64,000 nt of DNA from Hirudo medicinalis. Its lineage: Eukaryota; Annelida; Clitellata; Hirudinida; Hirudinidae. Below the pieces are notes generated by a model. It worked only from the letters and a program-made list of their open reading frames with translations. It had not been told where the DNA came from and did no database searches. A program made the translations under genes and the position numbers. Shown one piece after another: positions 45,841 through 57,212 of this stretch; position 1 is the first letter of the stretch, and each line of letters begins with the position of its first letter. The DNA lies in the NCBI GenBank assembly GCA_011800805.1, contig MPNW01000419.1, positions 56,913 through 120,912 of the forward strand, in the 5' to 3' direction.

Positions 45841-48800
45841 TCAGTCGTTGTCCTCAGCTATGAGTCTGACCAGGGCCAGGAAGAGATTGACAATGTCAAG
45901 GTAGAGGAGGACAGCGCCCAAGATGTACATGTCCGAGTTGAGTTCTGCCGACCTTGGGTGGTTTCCCCCAACGATGAGTTGCACGTCGTAAATTATGTAC
46001 TGAAGGAATTAATTGCAATAGGTAAACTAAAGGGGTTGACTACAATCAAGCAGGACCAAATAAGGTTTTGGGAGTGGTTTGTGTGAAAATGACACAGTGA
46101 GACATGATGGGGACAGTCCAGAAATTACGTCACACTCTTAAAGTGACGTGCTGTTGCAACTTTATTATTTTTAATAATTTTGAGAAAAGTCCGGTTTTAC
46201 GTTTTCACCCTGACCAGAGTTGGCCAATGGCATGCAGGTTGGCCGAGTAGGCGGAGTTCCTGAATGAGGCGATAAAGGCAGCAGTCGTAACGTGTCCGAA
46301 ACCCAGCCTGCACTGCCGCAAGAAAATGATTAACATATGGCGCTTTATAAATGAAGTACATTTACATTTAAGATGCAAACAATTATATTGTTATTATTAT
46401 TGTTAGAAACATCAGCAGCTTCGTCAACGTCATCATTACATCATTAACATTATTCTATTCATTACTCCACTCGTTAATTAGCACGACTTACTATGCAGAA
46501 TAACATGGCAGCCAGAGAAGTATAGATGAGATGTGCTTTCTGTCGAGTGTAAACGAAATATTAACCAATATTTTTAGCTTAATTCCGAATAAAGTTTGAT
46601 CAGTCGTTTTGAATAATACTATTATTTTTATTATTATTATTATTTAATTATCAGCACATATAGAAACTACCTCCTGGTGTTCTTTACCAACTGCAAATGA
46701 GATGATTAAAGTCCCGAAGACGAAGAGCATTATGGACATCATGCAAATCATGGCACCACAACTCGTAAAGTCACACTGGCGTAAATGATTTCGTGACTAT
46801 TACTTTTATGAATATTGATTGCAATGCCATAGTTATTATTATTCATGTTGTTACTAATATTATCAATAGATTCATTCATATTAAAATCAACGTTAATGAC
46901 AGTGTTACAACTTTGTTTTACGCACCGTTGTCTGGATGGCGAATACGGTCAATATAGCGACTATGATGATCGTGGCTAACAAAGCCTGGAACACTCCTTT
47001 GACTTCGTACATGCTTCATTACAATCAACAACAATAACAACAACAATAATAGTAACAATAGTGATGATAGTTAATTAATACTAACAATTAATTTGACTGG
47101 ACGGCAGAAACAAGTTTTGAATTTTTAATTATAAATCAACGGCTTCTGTTTTATTTTTTTATGATCAATTTAAAGTATGGGTTATTAGAAATTGGTTGTT
47201 GTTAATAAAATATTATCATTAACAATAATTACGTAATGGTAATAATAATAATATATAAATAACAATAATAATATTAATATTAATAATAAGAATAAATTAA
47301 AATGTAAGTCTCACCTAGTTGTTACTCCGGTCAATAAAGCCATGGAAGCTGTCTGAGATTAAGCTTTGATTACATTTTCTTCATTTTTCAATTTTTGTGA
47401 TTTATTTGAGTTAAATTTGTTCGTCTTTGTGGGACTCAAAGGCCCCTTTTTTTTAATAATTTAAACAAAAAATCCCTTAAAACTTCTGAAAGTTAAGTTT
47501 TATGTTGTGCATTGCACAACATGCCTTGTATGTGCTATTAATGTAATAAACTATGCTACTGTTCATCTAACGATAATAACGAAATAACGATTTAATGTTG
47601 TTCTTAATTAAAATTACATTTGAACAGAATATTTTAAGCTTTTAAATTTAGCCGATTTCTTTGGATGCCTTTTGCATCTGGATCGGTATTGAAGGCACCG
47701 ATAGTATTATTTTATTAATGTTCTCTTCATAACTAGATGAATCGGGCAATCGAAGGCATCACCATTGTCCGACTATTTATAAAGCACCGCCTCTTCGCTC
47801 CCTGGTCGTGCAGGCTGGGTTGCAAAAACATCACAAAGCCGACAACTGGTCCTACCCTAGCATGCAGGAACGCATGAATGTCTGAGCTAACCTGCACGTT
47901 TATTATTACCGACAAAAGGGCCGCCGAGAGGGCGGTTTTTTGGGGCACGCACGGATTCTAATACCCTTTTTTTGCTTTTTTCCATTACCAAATTGACAAA
48001 TTGACATAACAAAGGGGACTAAAATTTCTGTCGGAGGCCCTGTCGACAAATAACATTACTGAACAGTCCTATATCACTTACAAATAACATTAGCACAATC
48101 CAGTTGAGGGGAGGTGCTTCCATGATCATGCTGCAGCAGGGGCACAGAAGAATGAAGTACGTGGTCAGGAATAAGATGCTATTGACGTAAAACATCATCA
48201 CTAGGGTTGGTCGACAAATAAAAAATTTTGGATTTAAAATTCCAGACAATCAAAAATCATATTAAAGTGAATGATTAGCCAAAGTTAGATTTTTTATATG
48301 TCGTTAAATTCAAGCAACTTTGATTTAAAAGTTAGACCGAATGATCATGTTTTGCAAATCTGCGCGTGGAGAGATCGGCTAAAATCAATTATATGGAACA
48401 TAATTGAAAAATTTTAAAAGCATTAGGGAGGTTGCTGAATGTCTTGTGACTAATTAGAAGCATTTTATTTTTACATTTTGTCCGTTATAACTCGATTTTT
48501 CCGAGCGAGAAGTTATGGCTCCTTTTGCAAATCTGCTCATGGAGGCTGAAGGCCTCTGCCCAAATTTTGAAGAGACTTATTATTCAATGTTCAATAATAT
48601 TCGACCAAGATTTCCTCTTCTGCGGAAATAAACCTACAAGGACACTTTTATTTCGCCACACTGTCTACGCCGAACGCCGTTGGTCCTTCGGCATTTTTGA
48701 AACTTGTTTACAAAGCGTAGCCCTTCCCTTCAAGAATAGGTTCAAAACCTGGGCAATAAGCCTCAGCCTCGCGTTTGTAACAACTTCGATCTTTTCAAAG

Positions 48801-49118
48801 TTGCGAGTCCTAGACATGAAATAAAATATGAAAGTAATATATTTTCATCAGCAGACCAAGGAGCATCAATTTATTAGTGTCTGGTTGAAACAATGGTAGA
48901 CCGACCCATCCAAATCATCACATCGTGACTGCATGTGATTTATGCGGATGATAATTTCTTTGTTGAGAAATTAAATTCATGAATTTGCTTAGATTAAATA
49001 ATGTTACCATTGAATAAGCACTTCGAGGTTAATATTTTAAAACTCAGCAATTATTAAATGAGTCACTCAATGTTCTCACCTCGCCACCAGAAGTATTCCC
49101 GGATTTGCTTTCAGCCAT
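45841..49118 (-). CDS. TMBIM / Lifeguard family membrane protein (copy 2, first helix exon not found)
   Basis: Recognised exons: 49118-49080 (MAESKSGNTSGGE), 48200-48082, 47352-47315, 47013-46926, 46775-46671, 46539-46492, 45999-45841. The last six join in phase. The lengths 38, 88, 105 and 48 are identical to those of TMBIM copy 1, and the last exon is 159 against 156, so the two genes share one ancestral structure. Text includes TASMALLTGVTT, YDVQLIVGGNHPRSAELNSD and LYLDIVNLFLALVRLI. The exon expected to encode FIRKVxxIL and the first membrane helix was not found between 49080 and 48200. That interval holds unexplained GC-richer sequence. Either the exon has diverged beyond my recognition or the gene is damaged. 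Confidence 0.85.
46232..46360 (+). repeat. tRNA-derived SINE copy (TMBIM copy 2 intron)
   Basis: The head 46232-46313 contains TTGGCCGAGTAGG, a perfect RNA polymerase III A box of Leu/Ser-tRNA type. A degenerate B box (GTCCGAAACCC) follows. ATGCAGG/CCTGCAC forms a 6-of-7 acceptor stem. The tail carries GGCGCTTTATAAATG. Confidence 0.8.
47770..47897 (-). repeat. tRNA-derived SINE copy (TMBIM copy 2 intron)
   Basis: The head 47897-47808 on the minus strand begins GTGCAGG, has TTAGCTCAGA, and ends CCTGCAC (7 bp paired). The tail has GGTGCTTTATAAATAG. Confidence 0.78.
48250..48840. other. Unexplained GC-richer block in a TMBIM copy 2 intron
   Basis: From about 48480 base composition changes, with open + and - frames of 50-100 codons. 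I found no transposon motif, terminal repeat or TMBIM exon. It may be an inserted, decayed element. Confidence 0.4.
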
Positions 49119-50560
49119 AATTTGCACCCTTCACTATTTGTTAATATTGTAATTAATGGTAATTATGAATAATTAAATGACTTGATTCAATGTTACTGTA
49201 ACATTTAATTAGCATTTGTTAATTTAATATTTAACAATCTCTACATATAACGAATTGTTACTAACACAAGCGAAAAGGCAGCCACAGATCCAAAAGTGAT
49301 CGATAACTGAACCAGAAGAATCATTAAGACCTAAAAGATTAATCGATTGATTAAACAGCCGGATTCCCTCGGGTGGAGGCCCCGATGCAGTGCGGTGGCG
49401 GAGGCTCAGAAGCCTCTGTGTCAGTCTTGTTGCCCCACCCCTGAGAAGCAAAAAAATGATGGAGGACCCTGTGCAGTGGCACATCCCCACATCCCGACCA
49501 TGCCTAAGTCAGGCATTTTAAGCTTAAACATTATCAAATCAGTTGATGTAAAAGACTTGTTAATCGATAATTATTAATTTATCCAAATCCACTATTCATC
49601 AAATGGGCAGTAGTTAATCTTTTTACTTCAGATAAAAATTTCTTTATTTTTTTTCACGACTAACGCTAATTTAAGCACGAATTAAACATATAAATTAAAC
49701 GATATAAACATAACCAATCAACAAAATTGGACAATCACTCTAGAATTGCATAAATCGTTGATGATTTTATAGATTATTGAGAGCCTTAATCATTTAATTT
49801 TTTTTTAATTTTTAAAAACAATTGAATTATCGAGTGCTCACTCTGAAGCATTATTTTAAGTTCCCCCTTGGACTTGAATTAAGCAGTTACAAATATATTG
49901 GGCTATAATTATGTAATTATGGGATGTTATTTCAGTCAAACCTTCATTATGAATTGATGTTTTTCGTCTCTGTCGCCGAAATTACCATCACCTACAGAAT
50001 TGGCGGAGCAGCCAGCATCCCCAATTGGGATGATGACTTCCGTTGATCGTCGAGCATACAGCGGCATGGTTTTTTTTATCCTTGGAAATTATTTCAAAAC
50101 GATTTAGGTAAATGGTTTAGATAACGATGTTAATTTTTTTGTTTTGTTTTTATTTTCTTTATTTTTCCAAGACTTTAACGTTACGTCAGTGATCTGAGAA
50201 AAGTATCAAATTTATTATTGACTTTCCCACAGTTTTGAAATTCCAAATATATTCGAGATGTATTAAGAGTAATAGATGAGCATTATTTTTACAATATTTT
50301 GCGTAACTTACTTTTTTCTCAAACCCACTAGTTTAGTTACTAAAAAAATTAGATTATTTATTATTTAAAATTATTGATATTACAAAAACAGTATCTTGTT
50401 GCAAAAAATTACTTTAGAAGATTTATGATTTAAGATCGTTGTTGTTTTGATGAGAAATATATTCGGTTTCGCGGGTTATTCGTGTATTTTACTCCTAAGA
50501 ATACTGAAAGTGAATCAGCTTCTCGTTTAATTTAATTTTCTCTACAATCAAACAGTTCAA
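49119..50560. other. Divergent region TMBIM copy 2 / RFC5
   Basis: Holds both promoters. A GC-rich block lies at about 49360-49510, and a + strand open segment at about 49934-50044 (ending IPNWDDDFR then TGA) follows an acceptor-like site. Neither is assigned. Confidence 0.45.
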
Positions 50561-53500
50561 ATGGATTCTTCTCGTTTGCCTTGGTAATTATTTTTACAAT
50601 GTCTAATCGCTTAATTAATTACAATGTCTAAGCTGCTCATGAACTTATTTATTACTATTCTCTGCAATTTCATAGGGTTGAAAAATACAGACCCAAAACT
50701 TTGGATGATTTGATTTCACACAAGGATATTCTCAGCACAAGTAACTTAATTTTGTTTCAAAATCAGTCCAAAGCTGCACGTAACTTAATAAATCTAATTT
50801 ATTCTGCTAATGTTAATTAAATTAATGGGTTTGCATCGAACTGCAATGAAAGTAAAATGTTTATTATAGTTTGGTTTGTTCAAAAGCTTCATATTTATTT
50901 CAGTCAGCAAGTTTGTAAATGAAGATAGATTGCCTCACTTGTTACTGTATGGGCCACCAGGCACAGGCAAGACAAGTACAATCCTTGCTGTTGCCAGACA
51001 GTTGTACAAACCACAAGAATTTAATTCTATGGTTCTTGAGGTCTGTGAGATAAAAAGTCAATTGAAAATCATGATTTTACGAAAATTTTACGATGGATGT
51101 ATTGATTATTTATTGTTGCCTGGACAACATAAAAGAAACTATATTTGTTTAAACTAAACAGTTTTAATGACCGATAGGTATTCTGTTATGACTCATTGAC
51201 AAATGTGGGCAAACTGATTCTTGCAGTGCATGACAAAGCAGGTCCATCCAAAAGCAAAAAAAAAAACCATGCAAACTAAATGACACATCAATCATCTTGT
51301 CAACTTATCAGTTGAATTAGAAATGTTTCCACTCCATGAATTTAATTGATTAAATTGATGATTAAATGAATTAACCGATGATAACCATCTTTTAGTTGAA
51401 TGCATCGGACGATCGAGGCATTGGGATCGTGAGGGAGCAGATTCTCACCTTTGCAAGCACGAAAACAATTTTCAGGTGGGGTGAAGCTGGTGTTGGTTAT
51501 TTGGTTGATAGTGGTGATCAGTGATGATGATGATGCTTTAGGTCTGGCTTCAAGTTGATCATCCTCGACGAAGCAGACGCCATGACCAACGATGCTCAGA
51601 ATGCGCTCAGGAGAGGTCGGATTGATTTTGCAAATGTTATATTTTCATTAATAAATATTTACTTATGACTGTAATGTCGAGTCGACGTACAGTTAAATTG
51701 ATTGGTCTTGGTGGTGATGATGATGAACATAATAACATTCAAAATAACATTATAGTTAATTGACTTCAAGTGATCGAGCGATTCACGGACAATGCCAGAT
51801 TCTGCATCATCTGCAACTACCTGTCCAAGATAATTCCCGCTCTTCAATCCAGGTGCACGAGGTTCAGGTTCGGACCTCTTCAAGCGGAACAAATTCTTCC
51901 TAGGATAGATTTCATCGCGCAGCAGGAGAAGTCGGTGACGTTTAATGATTAAACGTAATGATTAAATGTAATGATTAAACGTAATGATTAAATGTAATGT
52001 TTCAATGTAATGCTTAAATGTAATGTTTAAGAAGTGCTAACATGGATGTGTTGTTGTGCATTGTGACATGGCTGATGGTGACATGAGGAAAGTGTCGAAC
52101 ATTATGTAGATGATGTCTGATCAGCTGACGAAGTAGCTATTCGGTATTATTTTAATATTATTATTAAAATTATTTTGTTAACTTAAATTGATTTTATTAA
52201 TGAATTTATATTGTTAATGGTTAAGTTAGGTAATTTACAACGTTAGCCAATAACTCGAATGAAAGCATTAATTATAGGCTATTATTATCAATATAATTAT
52301 TTATATTAATAGTAATAATAATAATAAACTGGGTAGCATGTAACACATCTTTACGTTACTAATGACTTGAATGACAATTCTGCAGGATTAATGTGACAGC
52401 AAGTGGCAAGGAAGCTCTCATCTCATTGGCTGGTGGTGACATGAGGAAAGTGCTGAACATTATGCAGGTGAGGTCTGATTGCATGATGAATGTTAAGTTA
52501 TGATAATTTATTATTAACATTATTGTGATAATTATTGTAATATTAATGAATGATTCTTTAGAAAGTATTTTACTCAGTCTGCTGTGTTGCTTCCTCCTTG
52601 TAAGAGTTTTATGTTTGTGCTTTGGTGACCCTTAATCATTTATGTAGCACTTCACTCCTTAGCTGTGATGACGGCACATTTTTGAATAGATTTGTTGGTG
52701 TCCAAGGTGCAATTGATTCACATGCATGTACTTAATTTATATGGCGCCATATGCAGGGCATCAGAGGCACTTCTTATTAAACGTTTATATGGCGCTCCTT
52801 CCTGAGGGCGCTTGCGGCAGCGCAGGCTGGGTTTCGAACGCGACACGTTCGGCCAACCCGCCGATCGCTTTGCCTCTCGATTGAATCTTTAGTCGTTCAA
52901 TCTATCAATCGTTGGACATTTTTCGTAGAGTGCTTCCATGGCTTTTGATGTTGTTGATGAGGATAGCGTCTACTCGTGCGTGGGTCACCCTCTCAAGAAG
53001 GACATCGAGAACATTGTCCGATGGATGCTCAACGGGTCCTTCGAGAGTTCTCACAAAAGTTGGTCACCACTTTGGAAATCTACTTTCATAGAATTCTACT
53101 TTGTGCTGTCATTGCTATACTGATGACATTACATTTATTGTGGGAACTTGTAATATCAATATTATTAATCATTGATTATATTACACTATTGATTATTGAT
53201 ATCAATATTATTGGTATTAATGAAATATTTATTAAGGCTTCTTTGAATGAATATAATTTTATGTAAATTGAATGTATTATTTGTCTGGCTGAACATTTGC
53301 AGAGACTAATTTTTTGTATAATTTACTTTATGCTTACTTTGTGTTTTACTAATTCTTCTTGTCACACATCCTATTTGTGGAAGAGCATTTTTAATTCAAC
53401 AATTCAATGATCCGTTTCAATGGAGGTTGCAATACGGCTATCGAGCCTCAACTTTCATTCAATTGACGTCGGTTGTTATTTTTGTGCAGACATAACGAAG

Positions 53501-54314
53501 CTCAAAGTTACTAAAGGCCTCGCACTGCAAGACATTCTCACTGAAGTTCACAAGTTCATTCACAAACGTATGCGATGCCAATTTTACAATTTTTTTGCAT
53601 CTACTTTTGTTGAGTAAATATTGTGAGGTTGTTGCATTTAGTCATCAGTTTTGTTTACAAATTAAGTAAATAGTCCATTATTGCAACAATCGCAATTAGA
53701 TGTAATCTCGTTGGATGATGGCCGTAATATCGATTGTGATGAGTGTAATATTTCCTTATTACATTTTTTAAACAATGCTTTTCAATTTATGTGAAGACAA
53801 ATGACTTGAATTCTTAATAAGAATTCACTGTCAATACTTAATTAATAAAGAATTATTTGACAGTTGCCATTGGAGCTTCCATAAAGATGGTTCTTGTTGA
53901 GAAACTGGCCGACATTGAGTAAGTCAAGTTGAATATAATCACATCATTAATGACCATCGCCACAAAATTGAAACTTCACCATCGAAATATTAACTTAAAC
54001 TTCAACCTGCCTCAAACTTGGTCTTGAAACATGGAAAATCAACCATGTTGCCTTGAAGGCCAATCAAATTAATTTCAATTGAATCAAAGAATAATTTTCA
54101 GTTTGATTATCACTGCAAGCAGACCAATCAAACCATTAACTACAATAAGCTCATATTCATATTAATAAATTCATATTCATGGAGGTTGCTTGCTTTCAGA
54201 TATCGTCTGTCGGCAGGTGCCCACGAAAAGTTGCAGACGAGTGCGATGATTGCAGCCTTCCTCGCCAGCAGGGATTCGATTGTGAACGACCAACAACAGC
54301 GACGAGAGGAATGA
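50561..54314 (+). CDS. RFC5: RFC5, replication factor C subunit 5
   Basis: Eleven exons, all in phase: 50561-50583, 50676-50740, 50904-51040, 51396-51475, 51542-51615, 51771-51930, 52386-52467, 52929-53058, 53490-53567, 53864-53918, 54200-54314; 332 residues against 340 in human. AAA+ ATPase motifs: [15 protein letters not shown] (box II), Walker [22 protein letters not shown], Walker [12 protein letters not shown], sensor 1 [19 protein letters not shown] with the SRC arginine-finger motif, then [12 protein letters not shown] (sensor 2 region) and the collar domain. RFC5 is a subunit of the clamp loader that places PCNA on primed DNA and of alternative loaders such as RAD17-RFC. Clear orthologue. 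Confidence 0.96.
51946..52030. repeat. 13-14-bp tandem repeat in RFC5 intron 6
   Basis: Repeats of TAATGATTAAACG / TAATGATTAAATG, decaying rightward, right after the exon 6 donor. Confidence 0.8.
52066..52121 (+). pseudogene. Relic copy of the RFC5 exon 7 end and splice donor
   Basis: GGTGACATGAGGAAAGTG then TCGAACATTATG closely matches the true exon 7 end (52428-52467). It continues into the first intronic bases (TCTGAT). The donor is destroyed (CAG|GTGAGG became TAGATGATG), so it cannot act as that exon. Confidence 0.85.
52735..52862 (-). repeat. tRNA-derived SINE copy (RFC5 intron 7)
   Basis: On the minus strand: GGGTTGGCCGAAC (A-box-like), GCGTTCGAAACCC (B-box-like), CAGCCTGCGC, then a GCGCCCTCA...GAGCGCCATATAAACG tail. 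A second GCGCCATATGC fragment is next to it. Confidence 0.75.
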
Positions 54315-55046
54315 TCGGAAGTTATAAAAACAACAACCACAACAACATGACTTGTTGATTCCCTTGGACAGTTTTACATCTTTAGTTTAAAGTAACAGAA
54401 ATTAAAGAAAGTAGTGGAAATATCCTCTGACGACACTTAACTGAATGTTGAAAATTTCATTTATTTGTCGGTCGATTATTCGATTGTATGGTTGACCATT
54501 ACCTCACTCAGTAAACATCCACCAATAGCTGAAGGAAAGCATTGAGTTTGATGGGTTTAGTGCAGGTGTCAATGAAGTCATCAGAAAGTCAGAGGAGTTA
54601 ACTAATCAAGTTGATCCAACAAACAAATGGGGACGAGTTAACTAATAATAATAAGCTAACATTAATCTTCAGAGTTTAAAATTTCTGAGTGTGTTTGTGA
54701 CATTGATCTTGTTCAGGAACAAATTCTTCTTTTCTTCCAATTTGCAGACAAGTTCTTCCTGATTTCAGGATTAAAATGTTGTATTAAATATTTAAATCTT
54801 AAAAGTTAATTGGATCCAAATAGGTTTTTTTTATCCATCACGAGGATAAGCTGGGATGTTCGTCGGGAGACCATATGTGAATGATTCCTGTAAGCGTGTG
54901 AGCTTCGGCACTTAAATAGGGGAACGCGAAGTTTGCATCGGCTTGTTATGTTTGGTCTGATGATTAATGCTGAAAACATATTATGAGTATAAATATTTGC
55001 AGAGATGGCCCTAACAATCTTAGCTGCCTTAAGCGATATGTGTTGA
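54315..55046. other. Convergent 3' regions of RFC5 and the CFAP119-like gene
   Basis: AT-rich, no further features recognised. Confidence 0.55.
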
Positions 55047-57212
55047 TTAATGTACATAAATATTTTTGTAGGCAATCAGCATAGTCAGACCTCCTTTTCT
55101 AAACATATAGCTCCATGATTGGTCTAACAAAATGGTTTTAATTGAATTAGTATTGATGAGTACTTGAATGCCTGGTGCGAGTTCATTGAAAATCTCTTCA
55201 ACAGTTTCAAGTATTTTTTCCTTCGGGATCCCCGACATCATTTTCAGCTCTGTTGTCTCATCCAATGATGTCTCTTCTTCTGCTTCGACCTGGTTTTCCT
55301 CCTGTGTGATTGGAGGGAATGTTCTAAACTGATTTCAATGGGCAGTTTAACAAATAACTGCAAGCGCCTTAACAATATCAGCATGAATATTCATAAAGCT
55401 GCATTAATAGCTTAAGAGTATTATTGTAACATTGCCATCAACAGGGTTAGGAGTGGCAGCTTGATGGTAGTGCTAATGACAGCATAATAAAGTTATATAA
55501 CAAAGATGGTGATGATGATGGTGTTGAATGATTTTTGGTTTAAAATAAAAGGACAAAGGCCATGACCTTTCAACTAACCTCAATCTCACAGGTCTTCTTT
55601 TGTTTACCAAGGAAGATGATGTCGTAGTTCTCTTTCGAAAGACTTTCATTAAGAGGCAGAGGTTCAATTCTGGCATGAGGTGTCTGAACCATGAACTGTC
55701 AGAAAATGGTATGGTGATGGTAATGATGGTCCCAATAAAGTTGAGTTTACGTTAGTTGAGCTGAATTTAATGATGAGTAAAATCAAATTGCACCCAAGCG
55801 AATCAATAACTCTACCTACGTTTCCATCCAATTGGAGAGCACACCTTTCCTCTTTGAACAGAAACTCATACATCTTGTATGGCTGATAGATGCTGTCGAT
55901 AAGAATTAATAGCAATGACTAATGATGATAATAAAAATAATTGATAATCAAACAACAAAACTTAATAATAACAAATGGCCTGACTTTTGATTTACTTGTC
56001 CTGATTTGAAATTATCGTTATTTTTGGTTTCGGCTACCTGAAGACTCTTGTTGAGACCTGGTGCCATTGATGTTCCAGCCATTTTGGCTGAGTTGAACAA
56101 CAATAATAAACAACAATTGGCAGGTCGACCGAATGGGTTGCATGCGGTCTTGATAGCAACGGTCGCAATGTGTCGTGTTCGCAACCCAGCCTGCACCACC
56201 AGGGGGCGCTATATAAATGGTAGGTCGATTAAAAAGTGCCTTCACATCCCATTTGGATGCAAAAGGCACTCAAAAGATGAGCTAAATACAAATACAAAAA
56301 ATAATAACAACAATAACAGTTAATGCTATTTTCACTGTGTTTTGACAACTGTCAGCCGTAGCTAGAAAATCATTATTCCTATTGGTAGTAATATTCCAAA
56401 ATGACCTTCACCTAACCATAAAGTAATCCACTGCTTCCTTTATCTCCCTCTCCTCATTGAACTCTTGCATCCTTTCCAAAGTCATCTTCAGTTCTTCCAG
56501 GTGCTCCACCATGCTGAGATGTTTCTCGCATGTAATTTAAATAAATTGTGCAAATTAAGGATGAATGGATTCATTTTAATTTTGGATCATTTAATAATTT
56601 GCACAAATTTTTCAAAGCTTTTTGATCAATGTCAATGCATTTTAAGTATGATTATAAATAATTAAGATTGACAGATTTAGTAGTAATAATGTTAACTATT
56701 ATTATTATAAATATTTATGCAGGTGCTCAAAGCAATGGCTAGGCCTACTTATGTTAACGACTTGTTGATGAAGGAGTGATGAAAAAGCTTGAAACTGCTC
56801 CAGATTGAATTCCTTCTTAAGAGCCCACCACAGTCCAGCAACATAGAAATCAACCAGCACTGCATCCTCAAGGTTCAAGTGAGTATGTCTTTTGCCAAGA
56901 AAAATTGCTAGCTGACTGAAGTGAGGGTTATGTTTATTTATTTTCTTGCTTTAGATTCATAGGAGACCCAATATTCAAAGGGGAGAGGCTTGCTTTCAAA
57001 GCGTTATTTGGTATTATTATGTATCCATAAACGATAAAAAAAAAGGATGCACATTTGAAATTATTTAATTAGATAGGAACCTGAAAAAAGTTTCACAAAC
57101 ACTTCATTCACCTTTCAAATTCCTCCGGTTGGCAAATATTCATGAGTTTGGTGGCTGTTTCGTCATCAAGAAATTTGACTAAGTTATTCGACTTGCTTGG
57201 GTCAGTCATCAT
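55047..57212 (-). CDS. CFAP119: CFAP119 (CCDC189)-like ciliary protein
   Basis: Exons: 57212-57112, 56915-56762, 56503-56412, 56087-56038, 55882-55820, 55695-55579, 55301-55047. Start MMTDPSKSNNLVKFLDDETA. The central text EDAVLVDFYVAGLWWALKKE, then FSSLLHQ, then EREIKEAVDYFM, and PYKMYEFLFKEERCALQLDG, follow the order seen in the axonemal CFAP119/CCDC189 family (LLDLYYYALRFCK..., ITDYF..., LYKYVFT...). The C-terminus is acidic then helical. Exons 1-3 and 5-7 have consistent phases. Exon 3 ends in phase 2 whereas exon 4 (MAGTSMAPGLNKSLQ) needs phase 1, so the exon 3-4 junction is wrong, or exon 4 is not real, or a base is missing. The assignment rests on distant similarity. Confidence 0.68.
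56130..56225 (+). repeat. tRNA-derived SINE copy (CFAP119-like gene intron)
   Basis: Carries GTGTTCGCAACCCAGCCTGC (B box plus acceptor half), then ACCACCAGGGGGCGCTATATAAATGG. The 5' half is diverged (GCATGCGGTCTTGATAGC). Confidence 0.75.

Noticed and set aside
38400..47897. Intact tRNA genes at the SINE heads
   Set aside because: Acceptor stems and boxes are present, but T stems do not pair well and the elements continue into a shared SINE tail.
48525..48824. 99-codon + frame in the TMBIM copy 2 intron
   Set aside because: No recognisable protein features, opposite strand to the host gene, and the region looks like an inserted or decayed element.
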